From Mesorhizobium sp. AR02 (GTDB lineage Bacteria; Pseudomonadota; Alphaproteobacteria; Rhizobiales; Rhizobiaceae), in assembly GCF_024746835.1 (NCBI RefSeq), contig NZ_CP080531.1, forward strand, positions 6,840,001 to 6,904,000: a stretch of 64,000 nucleotides of DNA, read 5' to 3'. Under the pieces are notes generated by a model, which was not told the DNA's origin, did no database searches, and saw only the letters and a list, made by a program, of their open reading frames with translations. Shown here in pieces: positions 46,525 to 54,761 of the stretch (the stretch's first letter is position 1; each line of letters begins with the position of its first letter). A program made the position numbers and the translations under genes.

Positions 46525-46555
46525 CCCCGTCATCCGATCGCCCCGGATGACGGGG
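46525..46555 (+). promoter_or_regulatory. Strong intercistronic stem-loop after the binding-protein gene
   Basis: Perfect 12-bp arms CCCCGTCATCCG / CGGATGACGGGG with a 7-base loop, 72 bases after the binding-protein stop and 22 bases before the LVIVD gene. No U-tract follows. This is typical of stem-loops that stabilise the upstream mRNA and lower expression of the distal transporter genes. Confidence 0.65.
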
Positions 46556-46577
46556 CGAAAGCCTTTGAAAGACAGAG

Positions 46578-47828
46578 ATGAGTTCCCTTCCCACGCCAGA
46601 CTACGCCCGTAACATGCGCCTCATCGGCCATTCAGACCAAGGCGGACGGCCGGATGGGCTGCAGGTCATGGTGCATAGGGGCTTCGCCTATGTCGCGCAT
46701 CCCTGGTCGCAGGGATTTTCCATCATCGATGTGCGCGATCCCAGGAACCCCGGCGCGACGGTGTTCGTGCCGGCGCCGCCAAACACCTGGACGATCCATC
46801 TGCAGACGCATGAGGATCTGCTGCTGGTCGTTCATGCGCGCGATCTCTTCGCCGATGCCGCCTTCGCTTTCGACGAGAAGGTCTACTACACCAGGTCGAT
46901 CTGCGAGACGATCGGCACCGCCTCCGGCGGCGGGAGAAACTGGTCGGCCGGCATGGCCATTTACGACATCTCTAGGCCGGCTGAACCGCGCCAGATCGGC
47001 TTCTTTCCGGTCGACGGCATCGGCATCCACCGCATCTGGTATGTCGGTGGGCGCTATGCCTATGTTTCGGCCCTGCTCGACGGCCACAGCGACTACATCT
47101 TCCTGACCGTCGATCTCCAGGACCCGGCACGGCCCGTCGAGGCGGGGCGCTGGTGGATACCGGGCATGCATCTCGCCGGCGGCGAGACGCCGGGCTGGCC
47201 CGACGGCCGCCGCTATGCGCTGCACCACGCGCTGGTCGAGGGCGACACAGCCTATGCCTGCTGGCGCGATGGCGGCCTGACCATCCTTGATATCGCCGAC
47301 CGCAGCCAACCGAAGCTGATCACGCACCGGAACTGGTCGCCACCCCATGGCGGCGGGACGCATTCGCCGCTGCCGCTGCCGAAACGCGGTCTGCTTGTTG
47401 TCGCCGACGAGGCCGTGCTCGATCATGAGGAGGACGGGCGCAAACGCACCTGGATTTTCGATGTCCGCGATCCGGCGAACCCCATTTCGATCTCGACGCT
47501 GCCGACGCCGGACGAGGCGGACTACACGGCCAAGGGCGGGCATTTCGGCCCGCACAATCTGCATGAGAACCGGCCAGGCAGCTTCGTTTCCGACACGCTG
47601 ATCTTCGCCACCTACCAGAATGCCGGCGTGCGCGTGTTCGACATTTCCGATCCTTACCGGCCGAAGGAGACCGGCGCGCTGGTGCCACCTGCGCCAAGGC
47701 GCATGGTCGACAAGCGCCCGAACCGGCCGCAAGTGATCCAGTCGACCGACGTGTTCGTCGATGCCAACGGCATCGTCTATTCGCCGGACTACAATGCCGG
47801 ACTGGCGATCATGGAATATAACGGGTGA
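46578..47828 (+). CDS. LVIVD-repeat beta-propeller protein in a sugar ABC operon
   Basis: A 416-residue protein without signal peptide or membrane helix. It is built of repeated blades with LVIVD-like cores: FSIIDVRDPRNPGAT, MAIYDISRPAEPRQIGFF, IFLTVDLQDPARPVE, LTILDIADRSQPKLI, TWIFDVRDPANPISI and VRVFDISDPYRPKE. Its 3' end overlaps the ATPase start (GTGA), so it is an integral part of the operon. It could be a cytoplasmic sugar-modifying enzyme (propellers often act as lactonases or epimerases) or a scaffold. No catalytic residues are assignable. Confidence 0.85.
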   Translation: MSSLPTPDYARNMRLIGHSDQGGRPDGLQVMVHRGFAYVAHPWSQGFSIIDVRDPRNPGATVFVPAPPNTWTIHLQTHEDLLLVVHARDLFADAAFAFDEKVYYTRSICETIGTASGGGRNWSAGMAIYDISRPAEPRQIGFFPVDGIGIHRIWYVGGRYAYVSALLDGHSDYIFLTVDLQDPARPVEAGRWWIPGMHLAGGETPGWPDGRRYALHHALVEGDTAYACWRDGGLTILDIADRSQPKLITHRNWSPPHGGGTHSPLPLPKRGLLVVADEAVLDHEEDGRKRTWIFDVRDPANPISISTLPTPDEADYTAKGGHFGPHNLHENRPGSFVSDTLIFATYQNAGVRVFDISDPYRPKETGALVPPAPRRMVDKRPNRPQVIQSTDVFVDANGIVYSPDYNAGLAIMEYNG

Positions 47829-49408
47829 CAAAGGCGGCCAGCCGTCCCCCGCACATTATCATCAGCAGCCAAAGCCCGATCACATTGCCCCCAGCAAGCT
47901 CAGCCATCGCCGTCTCCGGCATCGAGAAATCCTTCGGGCCGACACGCGCGCTCGCCGGCGCCGATCTTGCCGTCGCGCCCGGTGAGGTCGTGGCGCTGAT
48001 GGGCGCCAATGGCGCCGGCAAGTCGACCTTGGTGAAGATCCTTTCGGGTTCGTACACGCCCGACGCCGGCACGATCACGCTGGGCGGCAACACGATCGCC
48101 TTCGCCTCGCCCAGTGCCGCCAAGGCCGCCGGCATCGCAACGGTGCATCAGGCGACCGACCAGGCGGGTGCTGCCGGATTGACGGTTGCCGAAAACCTCC
48201 TGCTCGACGAACTTTGCGGCCGGGGCGGACACTTCCTCGTCTCGGCGGCGTCGATCCGCCGGCGCGCGCGCGCGGTGGCCGCGCTGATCGATCTCGATCT
48301 GCCGCTCGATCGCGACTTCGTCGATCTGCGCCCGGCGGAACGCCAGTTGATCGCCATCGCCCGCGCCGTCGCGGCCAAGGCCTCGGTGCTCATCCTCGAC
48401 GAGCCGACGTCGAGCCTGTCGACCACGGAAGCCGAGCGGCTGTTCGCCATCATCCGCCGGCTGCGCGCCGGCGGCATGGCAATCCTCTATATCTCGCACA
48501 GGCTTGGCGACCTTGCGGCCATCGCCGATCGCGCCGTAGTCATGCGCGGCGGCCGCATCGTCGGTGCCTTTGCCAGGCCGATCGATTTCCCGGCCGCCGT
48601 CGCGGCCATGATCGGCCGGACACTGGAAGCCGCCACACATGACGGTAAGACATCAACCACCCCGATCATCGCTTCCATCAAGGGCGCGCGGCTGATTCCC
48701 GGAGCAGAGCCTTTCGATCTCGACCTGCGCTCCGGCGAGGTCGTCGCCATCACCGGCACGCTCGGATCGGGCAAGAGCCGGCTGCTGCGCGCGCTTTTCG
48801 GGCTCGAAACGCTGGCGCAAGGCGGCTTCGTGCTCGATGGAAAGCCGTGGCTTTCGAGCGGGCCGGCACAGTCGATCGAAAGCGGTGTCTTCATGGTCGC
48901 CGAGGACCGCTGGCAATCGTCATTGCTGCCGCCGGAAGTTCCCGGCGCCTCGATTGCCGGCACCATCGCCCTGCCGCATCTGAGGCGCTGGTTTCCAAGT
49001 GGCCTGCTGCGGGCAGCACGCGAGCGCCGGGTCGCGTCCGATGCAATCTCGCGGCTCGGCATCAAGGCGCGCGGCCCCGACGACACGCTCGACGAGCTTT
49101 CCGGCGGCAACCAGCAAAAGGTCGTGCTCGCCCGATGGCAGGCCGCACCTTGCCGGCTGCTGCTGCTCGACGAGCCGTTCCAGGGCGTCGACGTCGGCGC
49201 GCGCGCCGATCTGATCGCCGCCATCCGCGACAGCCAGAGCGGTTCCGCCACACTGATCGCGACCAGCGACACTGAAGAGGCACTGGAGGTTGCCGACCGC
49301 ATCCTCGTCATGCGCAACCACTCACTTCATGAGGCCGGAGACGGCCATGGCTCGCTGACCGACCAGATCGGCAAGGTCGAGAGCGACAAGGCCGGAGACC
49401 ACCAATGA
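47825..49408 (+). CDS. Sugar ABC transporter ATP-binding protein (two ABC domains)
   Basis: ATPase of the carbohydrate-uptake CUT2 type, 527 residues with tandem ABC domains. Domain 1 has Walker A GANGAGKST near residue 60, a signature region degenerate at LRPAERQLIAIARAVA and Walker B VLILDEPTSS. Domain 2 has a modified Walker A GTLGSGKSR near 318, signature LSGGNQQKVVLARW near 426 and LLLLDEPFQGVDVGAR. The start is a GTG overlapping the LVIVD stop. An ATG-overlap links its end to the permease. Missing the standard LSGGQ in the first half is common for this family. Confidence 0.92.
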   Translation: MTKAASRPPHIIISSQSPITLPPASSAIAVSGIEKSFGPTRALAGADLAVAPGEVVALMGANGAGKSTLVKILSGSYTPDAGTITLGGNTIAFASPSAAKAAGIATVHQATDQAGAAGLTVAENLLLDELCGRGGHFLVSAASIRRRARAVAALIDLDLPLDRDFVDLRPAERQLIAIARAVAAKASVLILDEPTSSLSTTEAERLFAIIRRLRAGGMAILYISHRLGDLAAIADRAVVMRGGRIVGAFARPIDFPAAVAAMIGRTLEAATHDGKTSTTPIIASIKGARLIPGAEPFDLDLRSGEVVAITGTLGSGKSRLLRALFGLETLAQGGFVLDGKPWLSSGPAQSIESGVFMVAEDRWQSSLLPPEVPGASIAGTIALPHLRRWFPSGLLRAARERRVASDAISRLGIKARGPDDTLDELSGGNQQKVVLARWQAAPCRLLLLDEPFQGVDVGARADLIAAIRDSQSGSATLIATSDTEEALEVADRILVMRNHSLHEAGDGHGSLTDQIGKVESDKAGDHQ

Positions 49409-50421
49409 CCTATCCGACGACGACACAACCGTCCGCCTCGCGCACATCGCTTTTCCGCGAAACGCGCCGCTACGCCCTCTTCGTGCTGCTGGCACTGATG
49501 GTGGTCGGGTTCTGGTACGCGCAGCCTGCCTTCATCCGCTCGGCCAATCTGTTCTCGATCCTGCAGGCGGTTTCGGTGGTGGCGATCCTCGGCGTCGGGG
49601 TGTCGATCACCATGGCGGCCGACGGCTTCGATCTGTCGGTCGGCAGCATCGCCGCTTCGTCTGTGATGGCGGCAAGCTATGCCATGGTCGTGTGGCAGCT
49701 GGACGCGGCGCAGACCATGGTGCTGGTCTTGCTGATGGGAGCCTTCATCGGCCTCGTCAACGGGCTGCTGATCGTCCGCGTCGGCGTACCCGATCTTCTC
49801 GCCACGCTGGCGACCATGTTCCTGCTGGCTGGCTTGCAACTGATCCCGACGGGTGGCCGCTCGATCACCGCCGGCATGGTGCTTCCCGACGGCTCATCGG
49901 TTCCCGGCGCCTACGATCCGGCGTTCCTGATCCTCGGCCGGTCACGGCTCTTCGACACGATTCCGCTGTCTGTCGTGGTCATGGCTATCGTCGCCGTGCT
50001 GGCCTGGTTCCTGATGGAGCGCACGCGCTGGGGCCGCGTCTTCTACGCCATCGGCGGCAACGAAACGGCCGCGCACCTCGCCGGCGCGCCGACCAGGAGA
50101 TACCGGCTCTGGGCCTACATCCTGTCAGGCACGCTGGCTTCGCTGGGCGGGCTGATCGTGGCCTCGCGTGTCGGCCGTGGCGACGTTTCGGCGGGCAATT
50201 CGCTGTTGCTCGATGCCGTGGCGGCCTCGCTGATCGGCTATGCCGTGCTCGACAAGCGTCGCCCGCATGTGGTCGGCACGGTGGTCGGCGCGATCTTCGT
50301 CGGCGTGCTCCTCAACGGCCTCACCATGCTGAACGCGCCCTATTACACGCAGGACTTCGTCAAGGGCGTCGTGCTGGTTGGTGCGCTGGCACTGACCTTC
50401 GGCCTGGGAAAGAAGCGGTAG
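49405..50421 (+). CDS. Sugar ABC transporter permease, RbsC/XylH type
   Basis: Membrane subunit of 338 residues with about nine hydrophobic helices. GVSITMAADGFDLSVGSIAA near residue 65-85 is the family hallmark, followed by GLVNGLLIVRVGVPDLLATLATMFLL and the cytoplasmic AIGGNETAAHLAGAPTRRYRLWAY near 215. Its ATG overlaps the ATPase stop. It is the last gene of the operon. A palindromic repeat begins at its stop codon. A single permease gene implies a homodimeric pore. Confidence 0.92.
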   Translation: MTYPTTTQPSASRTSLFRETRRYALFVLLALMVVGFWYAQPAFIRSANLFSILQAVSVVAILGVGVSITMAADGFDLSVGSIAASSVMAASYAMVVWQLDAAQTMVLVLLMGAFIGLVNGLLIVRVGVPDLLATLATMFLLAGLQLIPTGGRSITAGMVLPDGSSVPGAYDPAFLILGRSRLFDTIPLSVVVMAIVAVLAWFLMERTRWGRVFYAIGGNETAAHLAGAPTRRYRLWAYILSGTLASLGGLIVASRVGRGDVSAGNSLLLDAVAASLIGYAVLDKRRPHVVGTVVGAIFVGVLLNGLTMLNAPYYTQDFVKGVVLVGALALTFGLGKKR

Positions 50422-50547
50422 AGCAGTTCACCGTTTCACAGAAACGGCGACCCGCTCTAACTCTTCGTTTGGACGCAATTCCCAAGGGAAAGCGCTATGT
50501 GCTTTTCCCGGGAAAACCGCTTCACACCTTTCCTGGAATTGCTCTAA
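50420..50547. repeat. Rhizobial palindromic intergenic repeat (AGAGCA...TGCTCT type)
   Basis: Begins AGAGCAGTTCACCGTTT and ends GGAATTGCTCTAA, enclosing CAGAAACGGCGACCCGCTCT, a stem GGGAAAGCGC / TGCTTTTCCC, and AAAACCGCTTCACACCTTTCC. This combination belongs to a repeat class common in Rhizobium and Mesorhizobium intergenic DNA. It fills the gap between the convergent permease and second binding-protein genes. Confidence 0.75.
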
Positions 50548-50608
50548 CCCTAACCTCCAATCGATACCTCCTCTCCCTCGCTTGCCGCGAGGGAGAGGAG
50601 AAAAAGGA

Positions 50609-51652
50609 TCAGTTGGAGGGGATCCAGCTGGCCGCCGCCGCGTCGCTCTGGCCGAAGGCTGGAAGCTTGGCGTCGAGATCCTCGACTGTCTTGATGCCAT
50701 TCTTGCGCAGCTCTTCCTGTGTCAGCAGCACCGGCTTGACGACGATGTTGTGACCGGGGTCCTCACCAGCGATCAGCTTGGCCGCCGCCCGTACCGAAAC
50801 CGCGCCGACGACGGCCGGATTGGTGGCCGCGGTGGCGACCCACGGACTTCCTTCGGCGGTGATTTCGGTGATGTCCGCGGTGGACACGTCGGCCGAATAG
50901 ATCTTCACCTTGTTCGAGATGCCGAGTTCGTCGGTAGCAAGCTTCACTCCGCGCGCGAACTCGTCATAGGGAGCAAAGACGACCGAGATGTCGGGGTTGG
51001 CCTGGAACGCCGCCTTGGTCTGGTCGGCCGTCGATACCGCGGTCGTGTCGTTGACCGTCCCCCAGCGCGCCTTCTCGACGATGCCGGGATTGGCCTTCTT
51101 GGTCTCGTCCCAGATTTCGTTGCGGCGGTCGAGCGGCGCAAAGCCGGCGACATAGACATAACCGGCCTGGAACGAGCTGCCATTGTCCTTGAGCGCTTGG
51201 CCGAGCGAGGCCTTGGCGAGTTCGTGATCGGACTGTTCGACCTGCGGGATCTTCGGGTTGTCGAGATTGACGTCGAAGGCGACGACCTTGATGCCGGCAT
51301 CGAGCGCCTTCTGCGCGACGTCCTTCAGCGCTTCAGGCTGACCATGGTCGATGATGATGGCCTGGACACCAAGATTGATCGCCTGCTCGATCTGGTCGCG
51401 CTGTGCGGCCGCATCCTGCCGGCCGGAAAAGATCTGCAGGTCGATGTCCAACGCTTTCGCCTGTTTCGTCGCGCCGGCCTGATAGGCCTGAAAGAAATCG
51501 CCGGCCGAGATGAAGGTAACGAGCGCCACTTTCACGCCGCCCTTGTCGAAAGGAGCGGGAGCGCCCGCGATTCCGGCAGCGTGAACGGCGCCGACTGGAA
51601 TGGCGCTGGCGAGCAGGCCGGCCGTGATCAGTCCAAGGATAGAAGTCTTCAT
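50609..51652 (-). CDS. Second sugar ABC transporter substrate-binding protein, paralogue of 45412-46452
   Basis: Type 1 periplasmic binding protein of 347 residues. The signal peptide ends near VGAVHAAG (residue 26). The mature N-terminus GIAGAPAPFDKGGVK is identical to that of the operon's own binding protein, and long stretches such as VAFDVNLDNPKIPQVEQSD and FAPLDRRNEIWDE are nearly so. It is monocistronic and faces the transporter operon. It has no permease or ATPase of its own, so it probably feeds the same transporter with a different ligand. The ATG at 51652 is chosen because it starts the signal peptide. Confidence 0.9.
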   Translation of the reverse strand: MKTSILGLITAGLLASAIPVGAVHAAGIAGAPAPFDKGGVKVALVTFISAGDFFQAYQAGATKQAKALDIDLQIFSGRQDAAAQRDQIEQAINLGVQAIIIDHGQPEALKDVAQKALDAGIKVVAFDVNLDNPKIPQVEQSDHELAKASLGQALKDNGSSFQAGYVYVAGFAPLDRRNEIWDETKKANPGIVEKARWGTVNDTTAVSTADQTKAAFQANPDISVVFAPYDEFARGVKLATDELGISNKVKIYSADVSTADITEITAEGSPWVATAATNPAVVGAVSVRAAAKLIAGEDPGHNIVVKPVLLTQEELRKNGIKTVEDLDAKLPAFGQSDAAAASWIPSN

Positions 51653-51932
51653 GAAGGTTTCCCCAGAGAATACGCTGACAAGGCACGTCTCCGGACCGCG
51701 GGATCGCCGCCGTCGCGCCTCAAGGAGCGAATTCACGAAGGGTACAGCGGCAACAGAACCGCTCGGAACGCAGATTTTTCTCTTTAGCGGCGCGTGATTG
51801 GCAAATGTTGCTGTTGCCTGCCCCACGGCCCGGGGATCAGGTTATCCCGGCGCCATTGATCACCGGACCGCCGCAGGGGCTGCGATGAGCGAAAAATCAT
51901 GCCCGCCGTTAACCGCGAATCACGGGGCGCGA

Positions 51933-51970
51933 ATCAAAAAAGAAGCCGTCCAAGGTTTCCCTTGAACGGC
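51933..51970 (-). terminator. Orphan rho-independent terminator on the minus strand
   Basis: Arms GCCGTTCAAGG / CCTTGGACGGC (10 of 11 paired) with a 4-base loop. On the minus strand TTCTTTTTTG follows. No leftward protein gene is evident between here and the PAS gene, so it may end an unannotated small RNA. Confidence 0.6.
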
Positions 51971-52134
51971 CGGTCGAGCCCCTGCTCCCCTAAAACTCTT
52001 GACTGAAGTGCTGCCGATCGTCGCGAAACGACCGCTTCTGGAGTGGTTTTGGTGTGCCACGGGGCGCGCTCGGGCGCAACGTAAACCAGTTGTTAACCTT
52101 AACGGCCCCGACCCGTGAACAAGTGTTAACGATG

Positions 52135-52151
52135 CTGGCACGCTTCCTGCT
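52135..52151 (+). promoter_or_regulatory. Sigma-54-like promoter upstream of the PAS gene
   Basis: CTGGCACGCTTCCTGCT matches the RpoN pattern with GG and GC exactly 10 bases apart. TGGCACG is perfect, and CTGC replaces TTGC. It lies 84 bases before the PAS-gene ATG, in the right orientation. No enhancer-binding site was identified. Confidence 0.45.
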
Positions 52152-52234
52152 CCGCAACGCATGTAAGTCATCGGAGGGCGCCCTTCTGTTCACCGATGGG
52201 ACATCAGACGACAGAATGCGCGGAGCAGCATACC

Positions 52235-52867
52235 ATGAACCAAAACGGATCGATCACGCTGTTCCATTACTGGAATCGCCTGCGTGACGGACGCCCTGCT
52301 CCGAAGCGATCGGAAGTCGAGCCGGCCGATATCAAGTCGCTGCTGGCCGACACGTTCATCCTGGAAAAGGACACGCGCGGGCACCCCGTGTTCCGCCTGG
52401 CGGGCACCAGGCTGTGCGCCTGCTATGGCCGCGAACTCAAGGGCTTCTCCTTCCCGTCGCTGTGGCGCGAGAAGGATCAGCGCCTGGTCTCACGGCTGAT
52501 TCATGGCGTTTTCGACCAGAAATCGGTGGTGCTGATCACCTTCGAGGGTTTCAGTCGTAACGGTCGCTCCAACAAGTTCGAATTGCTTGCCTTGCCGCTA
52601 GACGGCGGCATCGAAAATCCGCGTTGTCTCGGCGTGATCAGCGCCGCTGAGAAGCCGTTCTGGCTGGGCGCAGATCCGATCACGGACGCGATGATCGATT
52701 CGATCCGTGTCATCGATCCGGAGAAAGAGCTCCTCAACAACCGTCCGGCGATCGACGTTCCCTCGCTTGTTCCAGCCGAACTCGAGGCGCCCGATACGAT
52801 CTCGGCGCTTGGCCGGGCGCGCCGCATCCGCCATCTCGTCGTCTTCGACGGCGGGCGCGAGGAATAG
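52235..52867 (+). CDS. PAS-domain protein (PAS_5 type)
   Basis: A 210-residue cytoplasmic protein. ITLFHYWNRLRDGRPAPKRSEVEPADIK at the N-terminus, FILEKDTRGHPVFRLAGTRLC and LWREKDQRLVSRLIHGV match the alphaproteobacterial PAS_5 family, a single sensory-type domain of about 135 residues. The C-terminal 70 residues are less conserved. No output domain is fused, so it may act through a partner. The ATG at 52235 is preferred over an in-frame start 13 codons upstream because it follows GGAG. The PilZ gene follows 119 bases later. Confidence 0.85.
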   Translation: MNQNGSITLFHYWNRLRDGRPAPKRSEVEPADIKSLLADTFILEKDTRGHPVFRLAGTRLCACYGRELKGFSFPSLWREKDQRLVSRLIHGVFDQKSVVLITFEGFSRNGRSNKFELLALPLDGGIENPRCLGVISAAEKPFWLGADPITDAMIDSIRVIDPEKELLNNRPAIDVPSLVPAELEAPDTISALGRARRIRHLVVFDGGREE

Positions 52868-52986
52868 TTGATGATCCCACAGTCATGCGGGCTCGTTTTT
52901 CCCCTTTGTTAACCCGCTTTGTTGTACTTCTCTGATGAAGTCCCTCGCATCGACGCGCGGGAATGCCAAACGGGGTGTAGGCAGTC

Positions 52987-53604
52987 ATGAGGTCAGCGGC
53001 GGTCGACTACGCGCCGTCCCAAGCTGAAAGGCGTAACTTTCAGCGCGTCCGGGTCAAGATATACGGGCGATTCATGCTGGAAGACCGCACCGAGCATCCT
53101 TGCCAGGTTGTCGACATGTCGCCCGGCAACGTGGCTCTTCGCACCGACCGCATCGGCATGCCCGGCGAAAAAGTCATCGCCTATATCGATCATATCGGCC
53201 GCATCGAAGGCGTCGTCACCCGCACCCTGCAGGACGGCTTCGCCATGACGGTGATTGCGTCCGACCGCAAGAAGGACAAGCTGGCGGCGCAGTTGACCTG
53301 GCTTGCCAACAAGCACGAACTCGACCTGCCGGAAGACCGCCGCCACGAGCGCGTCGCCCCGCGCAACCCGACCAGCGTGCTGCAGCTCACCGACGGCCGC
53401 CAGTACCAGTGCCGGATCATCGATCTGTCACTGTCCGGCGCGGCGGTCGAGATCGACGTCAAGCCGGCGATCGGCATCCAGGTCATGCTTGGCACCATGC
53501 GCGGCCAGATCGTTCGCCATTTCGAGGATGGCGTCGCCATCGAATTCGCCGTCATCCAGCGCCCCGAAACGCTCGATTCCGAATTCAACACGCCGCGCGC
53601 CTGA
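52987..53604 (+). CDS. PilZ-domain protein with two PilZ-like domains
   Basis: A 205-residue cytoplasmic protein. The first domain (about 10-95) has ERRNFQRVRVKIYGRFML and QVVDMSPGNVALRTD. The second (about 115-200) has DRRHERVAPRNPTSVLQL and CRIIDLSLSGAAVEID. The RxxxR and D/NxSxxG elements that bind cyclic di-GMP are clear in the second domain. In the first the Gly/Ser element is DMSPGN, so it may not bind. A likely c-di-GMP receptor for motility or polysaccharide control. Good terminator downstream. Confidence 0.88.
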   Translation: MRSAAVDYAPSQAERRNFQRVRVKIYGRFMLEDRTEHPCQVVDMSPGNVALRTDRIGMPGEKVIAYIDHIGRIEGVVTRTLQDGFAMTVIASDRKKDKLAAQLTWLANKHELDLPEDRRHERVAPRNPTSVLQLTDGRQYQCRIIDLSLSGAAVEIDVKPAIGIQVMLGTMRGQIVRHFEDGVAIEFAVIQRPETLDSEFNTPRA

Positions 53605-53630
53605 CCGGAAAGGACAGGACGCCCCAATCG

Positions 53631-53656
53631 AACCGGCCCTTCGTGGCCGGTTTTTT
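53631..53656 (+). terminator. Rho-independent terminator after the PilZ gene
   Basis: Perfect 8-bp arms AACCGGCC / GGCCGGTT with a 6-base loop and a following T run, 27 bases past the PilZ stop. Confidence 0.9.
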
Positions 53657-53891
53657 GTTTCTAGAAAAACTGGAAGCGATCGACGTCGCTTCTCGCAACC
53701 CGAGGCTGCTGCCAGCGCCGGCCGCAAGCGCGTTCTCACCCGGCCAGCCCCGCCAATCCAAATAATTCAATACTCAAATGAATCAAATTTTATGTTTATT
53801 CTACTGGCGTTTTACTTAAAGTCTGCTTCGCGCTTTTGCGTCAAATAAATCCAGCTGTGGCAATGTCTCCTTCGAACGGGGAGACTAGAAA

Positions 53892-54500
53892 ATGAAAAAA
53901 ACGAGGGGCAAGCTGTTGCTGATGGCAATGGCGATGCAGCTTTCCGCTTGGGGATCAGCATATGCCGCGGGACCGGCCTATATGCACACCGGCGGACGTA
54001 CCACGCAGCCTGTTGGCCATTATGAATTCTGCCAGCGCATTCCTGGCGAATGCAATGAGAAGACGCCCAAAGGCGAGCCGGTCGACCTGACCCGCAAGCT
54101 CTGGGCGACGATCGTCAACATCAACAATTCGGTCAACACGCGCATCAAGCCGCGCACCGACATGGAAAATTACGGTGTCGAGGAGTACTGGGCCTATCCC
54201 GACAATGGCTATGGCGATTGCGAGGATTATGCGCTGGAGAAGCGCCGCGAACTGATGGACGCCGGCGTGCCGGCGGGCGACCTGCTGATGACGGTTGCGC
54301 GCCAGCCGAATGGCGACGGCCATGCCGTGCTGACCGTGCGCACCAGCCTTGGCGAGTTCATTCTCGACAATCTGGAAACCAAGGTGCTGTCCTGGACGGA
54401 CACCGACTACACCTACCTCAAGCGTCAGTCGACGGAGAATTCCGGCGTTTGGGTGACGATCAACGACGGCCGCTCCGACGCGGTCGCCAGCGTCCGCTAG
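53892..54500 (+). CDS. Bacterial transglutaminase-like cysteine peptidase (BTLCP)
   Basis: Secreted papain-fold protease of 202 residues. The signal peptide ends near AYAAG (residue 26). The catalytic triad is visible: Cys110 in GYGDCEDYA, His144 in GDGHAVL and Asp159 in FILDN. This is the LapG-like/DUF920 family, common in rhizobia. Members near LapD process adhesins, but no LapD or type I system lies nearby, so the target is unknown. GGGGAGA precedes the ATG. The 120 bases upstream are unusually AT-rich. Confidence 0.88.
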   Translation: MKKTRGKLLLMAMAMQLSAWGSAYAAGPAYMHTGGRTTQPVGHYEFCQRIPGECNEKTPKGEPVDLTRKLWATIVNINNSVNTRIKPRTDMENYGVEEYWAYPDNGYGDCEDYALEKRRELMDAGVPAGDLLMTVARQPNGDGHAVLTVRTSLGEFILDNLETKVLSWTDTDYTYLKRQSTENSGVWVTINDGRSDAVASVR

Positions 54501-54507
54501 GACGCCA

Positions 54508-54580
54508 ATGCATGTCGCCCAAAGGTTTAGCGCCATGCATGGAACAGAGGTTAAGCGCGTTGCATTGACGCGACGCGCTT
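54508..54580. repeat. Two-hairpin rhizobial intergenic repeat, copy 2
   Basis: Contains ATGCATGTCGCCCAAAG, closed by a matching CATGCAT arm at 54534-54540, then AAGCGCGT / ACGCGCTT arms at 54553-54560 and 54573-54580. The order and sequence match the reverse complement of the repeat at 17327-17428. It starts 7 bases after the BTLCP stop. Confidence 0.65.
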
Positions 54581-54761
54581 GAGGAGAAACCCGGTCGAGT
54601 CCCCACCCTCCCCGTCCCCAACGACCGGGTCAAAGGAGCCGGCCCTGTCCCCGGGCCGGCTCCGCCATTTCTGCGGCAGCTGCTGAAATTGACCAATTTC
54701 GATGGCATGGTGCGTATTCGTGCCGCCATATATCGAGAAGATATCAGCCGCAGGAGGTCTT

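Larger units (their letters stand above)
51653..52234. other. 580-base gap between second binding protein and PAS gene
   Basis: No credible protein gene. Contents seen: a leftward terminator at 51945-51970 with no gene behind it, TTAAC-rich DNA near 52090-52130, and a sigma-54-like promoter at 52135-52151, each listed separately. The binding-protein promoter must lie at its left side. Confidence 0.5.

Noticed and set aside
46632..47831. A 399-codon leftward open frame opposite the LVIVD gene
   Set aside because: Antisense shadow. The rightward frame has clear repeated blade motifs and operon overlaps.
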